Below, piece by piece: positions 41,823-50,476 of a stretch of 56,300 bases of DNA. The position numbers and the translations under genes were made by a program. This stretch comes from an uncultured Erysipelotrichaceae bacterium (GTDB lineage: Bacteria > Bacillota_I > Bacilli_A > RFN20 > CAG-826). The notes beneath the pieces are model-generated. The model saw only the letters and a list, made by a program, of their open reading frames with translations, was not told where the DNA came from and ran no database searches. The stretch is taken from NCBI GenBank assembly GCA_902799855.1, contig CADCCA010000002.1, positions 1-56,300 on the forward strand, in the 5' to 3' direction. The stretch's first letter is position 1, and the number at the start of each line of letters is the position of its first letter.

Positions 41823-43268
41823 ATGGCAGAAAAAAACACACTAAACGATGACATCATTGAAGAAGAGGAAGACTTCGAAGATTACGAACCAATCGATATC
41901 GATGATATTGATGTAGATTATTCAATCCACCCTCAAATTGAAGACGATGATGAAGACAAAGAAGAAACAAAGAAGGAAGATATGCAAGAAGAACAAAAAA
42001 CAAGTTACGAATTAGTCTATAACCACGGTTTAGCAGATGGTGAAAAACCATTAGAAAGAGTAATTGGTCACGCTAATCAAAAGAAAGAATTATTAGATGT
42101 GATTGATTGGTTCAAACGTTCCAAAGAACTCAAAGCTAAAGGTGTTTCCATCCCAAAAGGTATTGTCTTATTTGGTGAACCAGGTAATGGTAAATCATTA
42201 CTTATTAAAGAAATTATTAGATGTATCGACGCACCTGTCTTCATCCTTAAAGGTGATGAAACAAATATTGTCGCAGGTATCACTGAAACATTTGCTAAAG
42301 CTAGAGAAACAGGACACTCCGTTGTCGTCATTGACGAATTAGACTTGTTAATTAATAGAGAAAGAAGAGTTATCCGTGCCTTACAAGAAAACCTTGACGG
42401 TGTGGAAAGTAGTGATGATATCTTAGTCATCACCGCCACTAACTTCATTAGAGAAATCCCTGATGCTTTACTAAGAAATGGTAGATTAGAAAAACTAATC
42501 AAGATTCCATATCCATCAGGCGAAGAAGCATTAGAACTCTTAAAAATTCACTTAAAAGAATTCAATGTCGCATTACCAAGCGACTTTGATGAAGAAGAAG
42601 TGGCCTTATCACTTAACGGTATCTCCTGCGCTGGTGTTAAAGCAGTAGTGAATGACTTAGTCTTAAGAAATGGTTTTGAAAACATCACTTCTGATATGTT
42701 ATTCGCTTCCATCTATAACATCACTGACCGTGTCAAAGATTCTCCAGAAGAAGATAACATCGAAGTGAGTGTTCACGAAGCTAGCCATGCCTGTATGGCT
42801 CACTCATTCCCTGAGTTCTTCCAAATTAACCGCATTAATATCAGTGGTGCTTCTGGTGCCTTCATGGCCAAAGAAGTAGAAAGAGGTTTCTGGCCATACG
42901 ATAAAGTTATCGCTAGTATCAAAATCTCCATGGCAGGCGTCATCGCTCAAAAACTTCTCTTTGGTAGAGGTTCAAGAGGTTGTGAAGACGATTTACAAAA
43001 GAGTCGTATCTTCGCTTATAACTTAGTGAATATGTGTGGCTATTCATCTTGTTGGGAAACTCTTCCAACAGTGAGACAAGGTTCACGCATGGAAACTGCT
43101 ACTAAGCGTAGAAGAATGGAAGTTAAGATTGAACGCTTACTCAAGAAGTGTGAAAAAGAAACAACCAAATACGTGAAGAAAAACATTGATAAAATCAAAG
43201 AGTTAGGTCAATTACTCTTCGAAAAGAAACACTTAAAGTCCTCCGAAATCCTATCCGTTCTTGGATAG
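41823..43268 (+). CDS. Second soluble FtsH-like AAA+ metalloprotease
   Basis: 481 residues: a very acidic N-terminal tail (about 1-60), an AAA+ module (GEPGNGKS near 118, VVVIDELDLL, LLRNGRLEK) and an M41-like domain with His318-Glu-Ala-Ser-His322 and a downstream RGCEDDLQKS acidic site. It lacks the membrane helices of normal FtsH, as does the paralogue at 12942, but the two are divergent. The acidic tail could recruit partners or substrates. AAAGGAG precedes the ATG. The following genes through 45540 are tightly packed, so it heads an operon including HAD and ADP-ribosylglycohydrolase genes. Confidence 0.85.
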   Translation: MAEKNTLNDDIIEEEEDFEDYEPIDIDDIDVDYSIHPQIEDDDEDKEETKKEDMQEEQKTSYELVYNHGLADGEKPLERVIGHANQKKELLDVIDWFKRSKELKAKGVSIPKGIVLFGEPGNGKSLLIKEIIRCIDAPVFILKGDETNIVAGITETFAKARETGHSVVVIDELDLLINRERRVIRALQENLDGVESSDDILVITATNFIREIPDALLRNGRLEKLIKIPYPSGEEALELLKIHLKEFNVALPSDFDEEEVALSLNGISCAGVKAVVNDLVLRNGFENITSDMLFASIYNITDRVKDSPEEDNIEVSVHEASHACMAHSFPEFFQINRINISGASGAFMAKEVERGFWPYDKVIASIKISMAGVIAQKLLFGRGSRGCEDDLQKSRIFAYNLVNMCGYSSCWETLPTVRQGSRMETATKRRRMEVKIERLLKKCEKETTKYVKKNIDKIKELGQLLFEKKHLKSSEILSVLG

Positions 43269-43284
43269 GGTTTCCTTTGGAGAT

Positions 43285-43671
43285 ATGAATAACTTATTAA
43301 CTAAAGGCATTAGTAGTACGGATCGATTCATTAATATCTATCGTTTGAATCATAATATTGCATACCGTACCCTGCTATTTTATCAATTTGCCTATCTAAA
43401 TAACCTTTCTAAAAACGAGAAAGAAAAAGAGAATATCTTACTAAGTTATTTAGAGAATGACTCAGGTATCAAGTTTGTAGTCATTATGAACCATGATGAA
43501 CATAAAAGAATCTACACTCTGAGAAGAATAAAGTTTGATATGAATATTTATCAAATAATAAAAGAAAACTTTGATGATAAAGAACCAATCATCATCAATG
43601 ACTCATTAATCAAAACTTTTGAAAGAATAATTAAAGAAGAATTTGGATGGAAGGAAAGACAAATCAATTAA
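43285..43671 (+). CDS. Hypothetical protein
   Basis: 128 residues from the ATG at 43285, with TTTGGAG just upstream. An upstream TTG-initiated extension overlapping the FtsH-like gene is less likely. Helical N-terminus (TDRFINIYRLNHNIAYRTLL) and a beta C-terminal part. No family recognised. Confidence 0.55.
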   Translation: MNNLLTKGISSTDRFINIYRLNHNIAYRTLLFYQFAYLNNLSKNEKEKENILLSYLENDSGIKFVVIMNHDEHKRIYTLRRIKFDMNIYQIIKENFDDKEPIIINDSLIKTFERIIKEEFGWKERQIN

Positions 43672-44159
43672 AAATCATATTTCTCGATGTTGATGGTGTA
43701 CTCAACTGCAAAAACACTACTGATAGAATTGATGGCTATCAAGGTATAGAAGATAACAAAGTCTCTTTCTTGAAAAATATCGTCGAAGAGACATCCGCTA
43801 AAATCGTATTAATATCCACCTGGAAAGAACATTGGCACAAACATCCCTATAAGGTATTCCAAGATAATATGGCTAATTATCTAGACCAGAAATTAGCAAA
43901 GCAAGGTCTAAAAATAGTGGATAAAACTAATGAAGGATACGATTTAAGAAAAAGAGGACAAGGAATATTAGATTACCTCTATTTACTTCAAAGATATGGT
44001 TTAGAAGTTAATAACTATGTCATTCTTGATGATCTGATATTCGATTATAAGAAAACTAAGCTAAATCAAAATCTAGTTAAAACAAATTACCAAAGTGGCC
44101 TTAAATTAGAACATGTTAAAAAAGCCATCGAAATATTAAATAATATAAAGGAGAACTAA
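43647..44159 (+). CDS. HAD-fold phosphatase-like protein
   Basis: 170 residues. IIFLDVDGVLNCKN is the DxDx(V) HAD nucleophile motif, IVLISTWKEHW the Thr/Ser motif region and YVILDDLIFDY the acidic metal-binding motif. It resembles the small HAD domains found with RNA-repair and polynucleotide kinase-like proteins; the substrate is unknown. It overlaps the preceding gene by 25 bases and the next gene begins two bases after its stop. Confidence 0.8.
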   Translation: MEGKTNQLKIIFLDVDGVLNCKNTTDRIDGYQGIEDNKVSFLKNIVEETSAKIVLISTWKEHWHKHPYKVFQDNMANYLDQKLAKQGLKIVDKTNEGYDLRKRGQGILDYLYLLQRYGLEVNNYVILDDLIFDYKKTKLNQNLVKTNYQSGLKLEHVKKAIEILNNIKEN

Positions 44160-44161
44160 CT

Positions 44162-44695
44162 ATGGATAGAAAAATTAAATACTTATTCAAAGTCAAAGAC
44201 GCTGACGAAGAAACTCGTGACATCGGTCAATTTGAGATGGATGATGTCATCTTTGTCGCGGAATTAATGAACAAAAACATTAATGACTTAGTGGAAAACG
44301 AAGAATATGAAGGCAATGTTATATTCTATGGTCATGAATTCTGTGGTGTTTATGATAACGAAGAAGACTTCCGAAAAGAACAAGGCAATATGGCTACAGA
44401 ATCATTCATCCCAATGGGAGCGTTCTCTGCTAATCCAGAAAATAAGAACTGGAGACCATCTCCAATGAATTATATGAATTCAACTATTGTTGATGTTGTT
44501 CCAGATGGTGCGATTGGTCAATCAGAAGAATATCTCTTTTTCACTAGTAAAATTATGGAAGTGGAACTAAATCAATGTTTCTTTTTCCCTAATCTAGAAG
44601 AAAAACCAAACGTTAAACCAGGGCAAATCATCTCTGGTGTCTACTGGGCAGAATTAACATTAAAGAACGAAGAAGGAGATAATAAACCATGCTAG
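44162..44695 (+). CDS. Hypothetical protein
   Basis: 177 residues, acidic, soluble, with a hydrophilic beta-rich pattern (EYEGNVIFYGHEFCGVYDN). No family recognised. AAAGGAG lies eight bases before the ATG; the stop overlaps the start of the ADP-ribosylglycohydrolase by seven bases, so the two are coupled. It might be a modified substrate or partner, but nothing in the sequence shows it. Confidence 0.6.
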   Translation: MDRKIKYLFKVKDADEETRDIGQFEMDDVIFVAELMNKNINDLVENEEYEGNVIFYGHEFCGVYDNEEDFRKEQGNMATESFIPMGAFSANPENKNWRPSPMNYMNSTIVDVVPDGAIGQSEEYLFFTSKIMEVELNQCFFFPNLEEKPNVKPGQIISGVYWAELTLKNEEGDNKPC

Positions 44696-45540
44696 GCGCA
44701 ATTATCGGAGATATGGTGGGATCCATCTATGAATTCCGCCCCATAAAAACAAAAGATTTTGAAATTTATGACAATAGAATGAGAATGACTGATGATTCTC
44801 TTCTTACCATTGAAGTGGCTAAAGCCTTAATGAATAATTATCCATTCTCGTTTGACCAAGAATCACTAGATAAGATTAAAAAAGACTTAACACGTGGATT
44901 TGTTGGAACTTGGAAAATGAATAGAGGCGCAGGGTTTGGTGGTATGTTCTTCCGCTGGTGTGAAAGAGCAGATAATGTAAATAACTATGCCCCTCCATAT
45001 AATTCCTATGGTAATGGTAGTGCGATGCGCATCTCTCCTATTGGTTGGATGGCTAAAAATGAAGAAGAAGTTAAAATCCTTTCTAAAACAGTTAGCGAAA
45101 TTACTCATAACCATCCAGAAGGAATTAAAGGCGCTGAAGCAGTAGCGATGGCCATATTTTTAGCAAGAAACGGCTATTCTAAGGAACAAATCAAAGAAAG
45201 AATGGTAAATGATTATTATCCAGAAATAGCGACCCTAGATTTCGATGATTTAGTAAAACACTATGAGTTTTCTGAAATATGTCAAAAAAGTGTTCCACAA
45301 GCTATCTATTGTTTCTTAATCTCTAATTCATTAGAAGATACGATTAGAAACTGTATCGCCATTGGTGGAGATTGCGACACAACTGGTGCCATGGCAGGTG
45401 CTATTGCGGAAGCATATTATCAAAAAGACAAAGTATCTGAATTTGAAGATAAATTCCTCTATTGGTTAATTGACCCAGAAGTAGAACAATTAGTTAAAAA
45501 GTTCTATCATACAATTGGAAGCATAAAATTCTCTAAGTAG
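44689..45540 (+). CDS. ADP-ribosylglycohydrolase (DraG/ARH family)
   Basis: 283 residues, family length. MLGAIIGDMVGSIYEF at the N-terminus, MTDDSLLTIEVA (metal-binding Thr-Asp-Asp), GNGSAMRISPIGW, THNHPEGIKGAEA and IGGDCDTTGAMAGAI (second metal site) are all present, so activity is likely. These enzymes cleave ADP-ribose from proteins or nucleic acids with Mg. The gene lies in the same operon as the soluble FtsH-like and HAD genes; a macrodomain protein follows 4 kb later, which together suggest ADP-ribosylation control within the element. Confidence 0.9.
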   Translation: MLGAIIGDMVGSIYEFRPIKTKDFEIYDNRMRMTDDSLLTIEVAKALMNNYPFSFDQESLDKIKKDLTRGFVGTWKMNRGAGFGGMFFRWCERADNVNNYAPPYNSYGNGSAMRISPIGWMAKNEEEVKILSKTVSEITHNHPEGIKGAEAVAMAIFLARNGYSKEQIKERMVNDYYPEIATLDFDDLVKHYEFSEICQKSVPQAIYCFLISNSLEDTIRNCIAIGGDCDTTGAMAGAIAEAYYQKDKVSEFEDKFLYWLIDPEVEQLVKKFYHTIGSIKFSK

Positions 45541-45606
45541 CATAATGACTTTGGTAAAAGATTTGAAATAGATGAGAAGACTTAAATAATTGAGGAGATG
45601 CCAACT

Positions 45607-46335
45607 ATGAATGGTAAAGGAAGAATTGAAAGAGACGGGAAATATGTTGTATATCACGACACAGGATTTGATATAGTAAACGATAATCCAAATTTAAAAT
45701 ATGTCTTAGTTGGAATCACTCCCGGTAACAACCAAAGACCAAAAAATGACGAAAAGGAAGAATTGGGTGCCGAATTTGGTTCAATCAATTACAAATTTAA
45801 AAAAGCCTTTAGCGGAAATATGATGAGACCTAATCTCGGCATAATGTTTGCCTACATCAACAAAAAAACACACGAAGGCATTTTTGATGAATTGTTAGAA
45901 TCATGCGGGTCAAACATAGAATCTCTATTCTGTTATAGCGAAAAATCTATAATAGATTTTACATCTCTACTCAAAAACGCTACTTTTAAAAAAACTAAAG
46001 ATGGTAGTGAAAAAATGTTCAATAAACCAAACGAAATCAACGAAAAGAACAAAGAATTATATGAGCAAGAATTTTTGCCAGGCTTCAAAAAGGATTATGA
46101 TGAAGTCTATAGCCATAGAGATGTTATTTATATTGCCTGTGGTGTACAAGTGTATAACTTCTTAATAACTAACATGGGAATAGATAAAAATAAAGTAATT
46201 GCGATTGTTCATCCAAGTCCTTCCGCTCAGTATTATATTAAATCCTTTATTGGTGCTTATGCTGACCAAAATAAGAGATATAATCCAGAAAGGCTGTATG
46301 AAAAAAAGAATAGTGAGCAACAGCCTAATAACTAA
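45607..46335 (+). CDS. Uracil-DNA glycosylase superfamily-like protein
   Basis: 242 residues from the ATG at 45607 (GAGGAG nine bases upstream; an ATG at 45598 is less well placed). YVLVGITPGNNQ resembles motif A (GxxPG) and VIAIVHPSPSAQ near 202 resembles the HPSP/HxS motif of the uracil-DNA glycosylase superfamily, with VIYIACGVQVYNFL as the intervening strand. The fold call rests on these motifs and their spacing; substrate unknown. Ends at a perfect terminator. Confidence 0.6.
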   Translation: MNGKGRIERDGKYVVYHDTGFDIVNDNPNLKYVLVGITPGNNQRPKNDEKEELGAEFGSINYKFKKAFSGNMMRPNLGIMFAYINKKTHEGIFDELLESCGSNIESLFCYSEKSIIDFTSLLKNATFKKTKDGSEKMFNKPNEINEKNKELYEQEFLPGFKKDYDEVYSHRDVIYIACGVQVYNFLITNMGIDKNKVIAIVHPSPSAQYYIKSFIGAYADQNKRYNPERLYEKKNSEQQPNN

Positions 46336-46356
46336 TCATCAATAAGCTTTATGGAT

Positions 46357-46392
46357 AAAAATGCGTTATGTCCACACATTGACGCATTTTTT
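46357..46392 (+). terminator. Intrinsic terminator
   Basis: AAAAATGCGT (46357-46366) and ACGCATTTTT (46382-46391) pair perfectly; T-rich tract follows. Confidence 0.88.
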
Positions 46393-46457
46393 CTTTTTGT
46401 GTTTTTGAACGCATTCTTTTTCCTATAATTTCCGCACATAATGGGGAGAAATAAAAT

Positions 46458-47849
46458 ATGAAGAAAAGGAGAAATGACCTTCCTTTCAATCACGAATCGG
46501 AAATGATTGTTTTAGGAAGCGCAATCATATCAAATGAAGCCCTTTATAAAATATTATCAGCACTTGAGGATGCTGATTTTTATGAGGGGAAACATCAATT
46601 AATCTATCGAGCGATTATCTCGCTTGTTAATAAGAAAATTGATATAGAACTCTATACAATTGCGGAAGAACTTTCTTTAATGAACTCTTTAGAGTTTGTT
46701 GGAGGAGTGGACTATTTAAAAGAATGCTCAGATATTGCGGTTGCCATATCCGCAATAGAGTTCTATATCAATATTGTCAAAGACAACGCTAATTTAAGAA
46801 ATCTACTAACTACTATAAGAGATATTAATGAGGACTATTTAAATAACGAGTTAGATTCAATAGAAGATTTCATCAAGCAATCTGAAGAAAGAATAAGAAG
46901 TGTTACCGCTAATAACAGGGTATCCTCTTTCAAATCAATTGAGACTGTTGCTAATGAAGCAGTTTTACAAATCTATACCCAAAAGAATAGTGGTGATGGT
47001 TATACCACTGGTATTACCACAGGTTATTCAAATGTTAATAAATTCACTAATGGATTCCAAAGAGGTGAAGTCACCATTGTCGGTGCTCGTACATCAGTTG
47101 GTAAAACTTCGTTAGCGTTAAATATGGCTTATAAAGCTGCAAGAAGTGGCTCAACTGTGGCTATCTTTGAATTAGAAATGACTGCCGAATCATTAGCTAA
47201 ACGCATGATTGCTATGGCTAGCAATGTCTCTTTAAACAAAATCATGACTGGTAATCTTAGTGATATTGATAAAGTTAAAGTCAATCACGCTAGTAAGGAA
47301 ATCATCTCATTACCAATCTTCATAGATGATGGACCCAACAGTCTTATCGATATCGAAACTAAATGCAGACAGTTATTAGAAAAATATCCAGAATTAGGTC
47401 TCGTAGTAGTAGACCATATGAGCATTGTCAAAGTCGTGGGTGGCAAGAAAAGTGATTCACGTGTCGATGAAATGCGTAAGATATCACAAGGTCTTCACTC
47501 TTTAGCGAAAGAACTAGATGTTGCAATATTAGCGGTAGCCCAGTTAAATAGAGATTCTGTTAAAGGTGAAGTTAAAAGACCAAAGATGGTTGATATCAAA
47601 GAAAGCGGTGCTATCGAACAAGACGCAGATGTAATATTGTTGCTTTATGATCCTTTATATGAAAACAACAAAATCAAGAATAATGGCAATTTGCCAGAGG
47701 ATACAAGACACATTGAAGTTATAGTCGCCAAACAAAGAAATGGTAACACGGGTATCGCGGATTTAATTTTCCATAAGCAGTTCTGTAGATTCGATATCCC
47801 CTCAGATGAATGGCAAAGAGAAATAGCCGCAATGAGAAATGAGAATTAA
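46458..47849 (+). CDS. dnaB: DnaB-family replicative helicase
   Basis: 463 residues, full length. The N-terminal helical domain (ESEMIVLGSAIISNEALY) and the RecA-type C-terminal domain (GYSNVNKFTNGFQRGE, GARTSVGKTSLALNMA near 211, IFELEMTAESLAKR, VVVDHMSI, VAQLNRD and IKESGAIEQDADVI) are complete, so it should form the hexameric ring that unwinds DNA at forks. GGGGAGAA precedes the ATG and a TATAAT lies 28 bases upstream. In this context it is more likely the helicase of a mobile element or phage than the only host DnaB, since no ribosomal or dna genes surround it. Confidence 0.92.
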   Translation: MKKRRNDLPFNHESEMIVLGSAIISNEALYKILSALEDADFYEGKHQLIYRAIISLVNKKIDIELYTIAEELSLMNSLEFVGGVDYLKECSDIAVAISAIEFYINIVKDNANLRNLLTTIRDINEDYLNNELDSIEDFIKQSEERIRSVTANNRVSSFKSIETVANEAVLQIYTQKNSGDGYTTGITTGYSNVNKFTNGFQRGEVTIVGARTSVGKTSLALNMAYKAARSGSTVAIFELEMTAESLAKRMIAMASNVSLNKIMTGNLSDIDKVKVNHASKEIISLPIFIDDGPNSLIDIETKCRQLLEKYPELGLVVVDHMSIVKVVGGKKSDSRVDEMRKISQGLHSLAKELDVAILAVAQLNRDSVKGEVKRPKMVDIKESGAIEQDADVILLLYDPLYENNKIKNNGNLPEDTRHIEVIVAKQRNGNTGIADLIFHKQFCRFDIPSDEWQREIAAMRNEN

Positions 47850-47906
47850 AAGATTTATTTCTTGTAGAAAAAACGTAAAAATTAGATAAGAAAGATTATT
47901 TTAATT

Positions 47907-48245
47907 ATGAAAATGCCACACGGTGTGAGATTTGGTGTTGGATTAGGATTACTAGTATTCGCTATTCTATGTATACCTGGAACTATTATTAATTATGCAA
48001 ATATCAAGCAGTTATGGGTGCTAATACTAGGTCCATCTTTGTTTGTTTTATCAGTTATTGCTGGTTTGTTCTTGTTGATATTCGTAAACGATAAAGAACC
48101 AATCGTAGTGGAGAAACAAGAAGCAAAAGTGAAGCTGCAAAAAGAAACAAAAAGCAAAAATATAAAACCATTCATTAGTGATAAAGAATGGAAAGAATTA
48201 GATGAAGAAGATGAAGAAGAGATGTATATAGTGGAGGAAGACTAA
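47907..48245 (+). CDS. Small membrane protein
   Basis: 112 residues with two hydrophobic segments (about 9-27 and 36-57) and a charged cytoplasmic tail rich in Lys then Glu/Asp (ELDEEDEEEMYIVEED). No ribosome site is evident. The next gene begins one base after its stop. Function unknown. Confidence 0.6.
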   Translation: MKMPHGVRFGVGLGLLVFAILCIPGTIINYANIKQLWVLILGPSLFVLSVIAGLFLLIFVNDKEPIVVEKQEAKVKLQKETKSKNIKPFISDKEWKELDEEDEEEMYIVEED

Positions 48246-48246
48246 A

Positions 48247-49356
48247 ATGAAGACATTTAACGTAGATGGTATCGATTATCATATTGTTAAGAATCCTTAT
48301 ACCGGAGGTCCAATGATTGCCAGAGTAGATGGCCAACCAATCGAAAATAGGAAAGAAATATGTCGCAGATTTTTACGTGCTCATGGTTGGACAAATGATA
48401 TGATGCCTAACAAAGTTATAACTAACACTCTAGAAAGAAGAGTTAATGATATCGTTAATGGCGTTCCTTCAAAAAAGGCCACAACTGAAAGAAAACCCAA
48501 AAAGGTCACCAAAGAACCCGAACATATTGAGTTATCAATTGAGACCAACGAAAAAGACCCATATGTTTTAGATTATGCCGTTGGTGGTGACTTGAGGATT
48601 CCTGCTTTAACTAGGAAGAACGCCACCTTTATTGAGGCGGTTGTTGGACTAGATTCAAATTACAATAGAGATTCAGATATATTTGCAGAACCAGACAAAG
48701 GCTTTGATCCGTTTGTAAACGTTTCGTCATCAGATGGCAAATATTGCGGTTCGTCAGCATATTGGTTTCATAAAATGGAGAATGGTGGAAGCTTTGAAGA
48801 ATGCCTCCTTGGAGCAATCGTTTCAATTGATAGGACCAATTCAACGCATTTAGAATCTGCCTTCAATGGAAGAACAAAGATTAAAAATATCATTTTAAGT
48901 AAATGCAAAAATGTTAATGATTTAAAAAGAGAACTAAACAAAGATTTTCACAACAATCCAAAAGAACACCTAATTGGATTGATGAGCGTTGATTTAGAAG
49001 CTAAAAAGAGAGGCACGGTTAGAAGCAATTTATCTTTTGCATCTAAGTTTTGCTCATATGCTTCAATATATTTAAGAACAAATCTAGAATATTCAAAATA
49101 CGATAACGTAGTAGCCTCGCATCTTGGAGACTACATCAAACTTTATTTGAATGATACATCTACTAAAACAAAAGAGTTTAAATTAGATTCTGCAACTAAA
49201 AAGAAAAGTAGCGATAAATTACAATACACGGTAGACATCTATATTCGTTACTATCAATTGATTGGGGATATTATTCATCTTTTAAGAGAGAATGGTATTC
49301 AAATAGATAGAAATGAATTCGATCATATTGTGTGGTATGGTTTTAAAGGAAGATAG
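48247..49356 (+). CDS. OGG/HhH-GPD-like protein, second copy
   Basis: 369 residues. The last third shows VRSNLSFASKFCSYASIYL, then SKYDNVVASHLGDYIKLYL, YYQLIGDIIHLL and a terminal FDHIVWYGFKGR: the same string of motifs as the protein at 16894-17871 and as bacterial 8-oxoguanine glycosylase-fold proteins (SxASK, YDxxV, D/L-H-x-x-W-Y). The N-terminus (VDGIDYHIVKNPYTGG and a Lys-rich linker near 80) differs. GGAGG lies before the ATG. The stop is close to the macrodomain gene start, so they form a pair. Enzyme activity is not established by sequence. Confidence 0.5.
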   Translation: MKTFNVDGIDYHIVKNPYTGGPMIARVDGQPIENRKEICRRFLRAHGWTNDMMPNKVITNTLERRVNDIVNGVPSKKATTERKPKKVTKEPEHIELSIETNEKDPYVLDYAVGGDLRIPALTRKNATFIEAVVGLDSNYNRDSDIFAEPDKGFDPFVNVSSSDGKYCGSSAYWFHKMENGGSFEECLLGAIVSIDRTNSTHLESAFNGRTKIKNIILSKCKNVNDLKRELNKDFHNNPKEHLIGLMSVDLEAKKRGTVRSNLSFASKFCSYASIYLRTNLEYSKYDNVVASHLGDYIKLYLNDTSTKTKEFKLDSATKKKSSDKLQYTVDIYIRYYQLIGDIIHLLRENGIQIDRNEFDHIVWYGFKGR

Positions 49357-49361
49357 TGTTT

Positions 49362-50339
49362 ATGAGTTTTCACATTGTTAAAGGCGACTTATTAGAACAA
49401 AAAGTTGATGCATTAGTAATTACTGCATCTCCTCGGCTCACTTTAGAAGGTGTTTTGGGTAGCAAAATTAAAGAAATATGCGGCGATAGACTAGAAGAAG
49501 AATTAAAGCAAACAAAAAGACCAACATTAAGCCAATGTGTTATAACAAATGCTTATAATTTACCATGCGAAAGATTAATTCACGTTGCGACACCGAGATG
49601 GAATGGTGGCAATCATGGAGAAGAAGATTTCTTGAGAGAATCATATTTATCTTGTTTGTACAAATTAGAAGATTTTGAGCTACACAGCATAGCGTTTCCT
49701 CTTCTTTCTGGCGGTGCCAATGACTTCCCGACCAAGAAAGCAGTCGAAATAGCAATAGATGTCCTTAGTAGTTATGACAATGAAGATTTAGATATCCTTT
49801 TAGTTATACACAGCAAACAAACTTGGGATAACTATCGTAAATTAATGCAGAAATACCTTATTCCTGGAGGAAAACTTAGCGAAGATGATAAAAGGGATAT
49901 TGAAGTTGTTTTACGAGAAAGAAGAGGCTTTTCTAAATGGTATAAGCCAGGATCCGAAGAAATATTAGAAAAAGGCATCGAAAAACAAACCGTTGGACAA
50001 AAGCTTCAATTCGATATTAAGGCAAAAGGTATTTCTTACTTTGATGCTTATAATGGTGTGATAAGTAAAAAGTTCTTTGACGATATTATAAAAGGAATTA
50101 AGCAACCTTCTAAATCTACCCTTGTCTCTTTGGGAGTTCATATCGGATTAAACGTTGGCGAAATTGATGAACTATTATTTACAATTGGTGATTATCTTAA
50201 CCCATATAACGATTGGGATAATTTGATAATTACATCCTTATATAGATTCTCACCTGATGAATATAATGGTGATAATCGTATTGAAGAAATTAATAAGATT
50301 TTAAGAGAATATAACTTTGCTCCATTAAAAGATAAATAA
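49362..50339 (+). CDS. Macrodomain protein with C-terminal helical domain
   Basis: 325 residues from the ATG at 49362 (AAAGGAAG upstream). Residues 1-150 are a macrodomain: FHIVKGDLLEQKVDALVITA, ITNAYNLPCERLIHVATP and FPLLSGGANDFPTKKAVEIA. Residues 205-325 form a helical module (DIKAKGISYFDAYNGVISKK, then KPSKSTL..LGVHIGLNVGEIDELL) known from many Clostridia macrodomain proteins, where it resembles an HTH-like unit. Macrodomains bind or hydrolyse ADP-ribose. It is paired with an OGG-like gene and lies 4 kb from an ADP-ribosylglycohydrolase. Ends at an AATCCC/GGGATT terminator. Confidence 0.82.
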   Translation: MSFHIVKGDLLEQKVDALVITASPRLTLEGVLGSKIKEICGDRLEEELKQTKRPTLSQCVITNAYNLPCERLIHVATPRWNGGNHGEEDFLRESYLSCLYKLEDFELHSIAFPLLSGGANDFPTKKAVEIAIDVLSSYDNEDLDILLVIHSKQTWDNYRKLMQKYLIPGGKLSEDDKRDIEVVLRERRGFSKWYKPGSEEILEKGIEKQTVGQKLQFDIKAKGISYFDAYNGVISKKFFDDIIKGIKQPSKSTLVSLGVHIGLNVGEIDELLFTIGDYLNPYNDWDNLIITSLYRFSPDEYNGDNRIEEINKILREYNFAPLKDK

Positions 50340-50364
50340 TTGTCAACATAGATAAATAAAAACT

Positions 50365-50389
50365 TAATCCCTTTAGGGATTATTTTTTT
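50365..50389 (+). terminator. Intrinsic terminator
   Basis: TAATCCC (50365-50371) pairs with GGGATTA (50376-50382), loop TTTA, then a T-run. Confidence 0.88.
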
Positions 50390-50476
50390 GTGGTTACCAG
50401 ATTAAACGCGTGATTTTTTATTTTTTGTCAATATATTGCTGCGATGAGAAAACAACCTCACAAAAGGAGACAAAAA

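Noticed and set aside
42077..42502. 141-codon minus-strand frame inside the second FtsH-like gene
   Set aside because: Antisense shadow of a conserved AAA+ domain; Ser/Leu-rich translation typical of reverse-frame artefacts.
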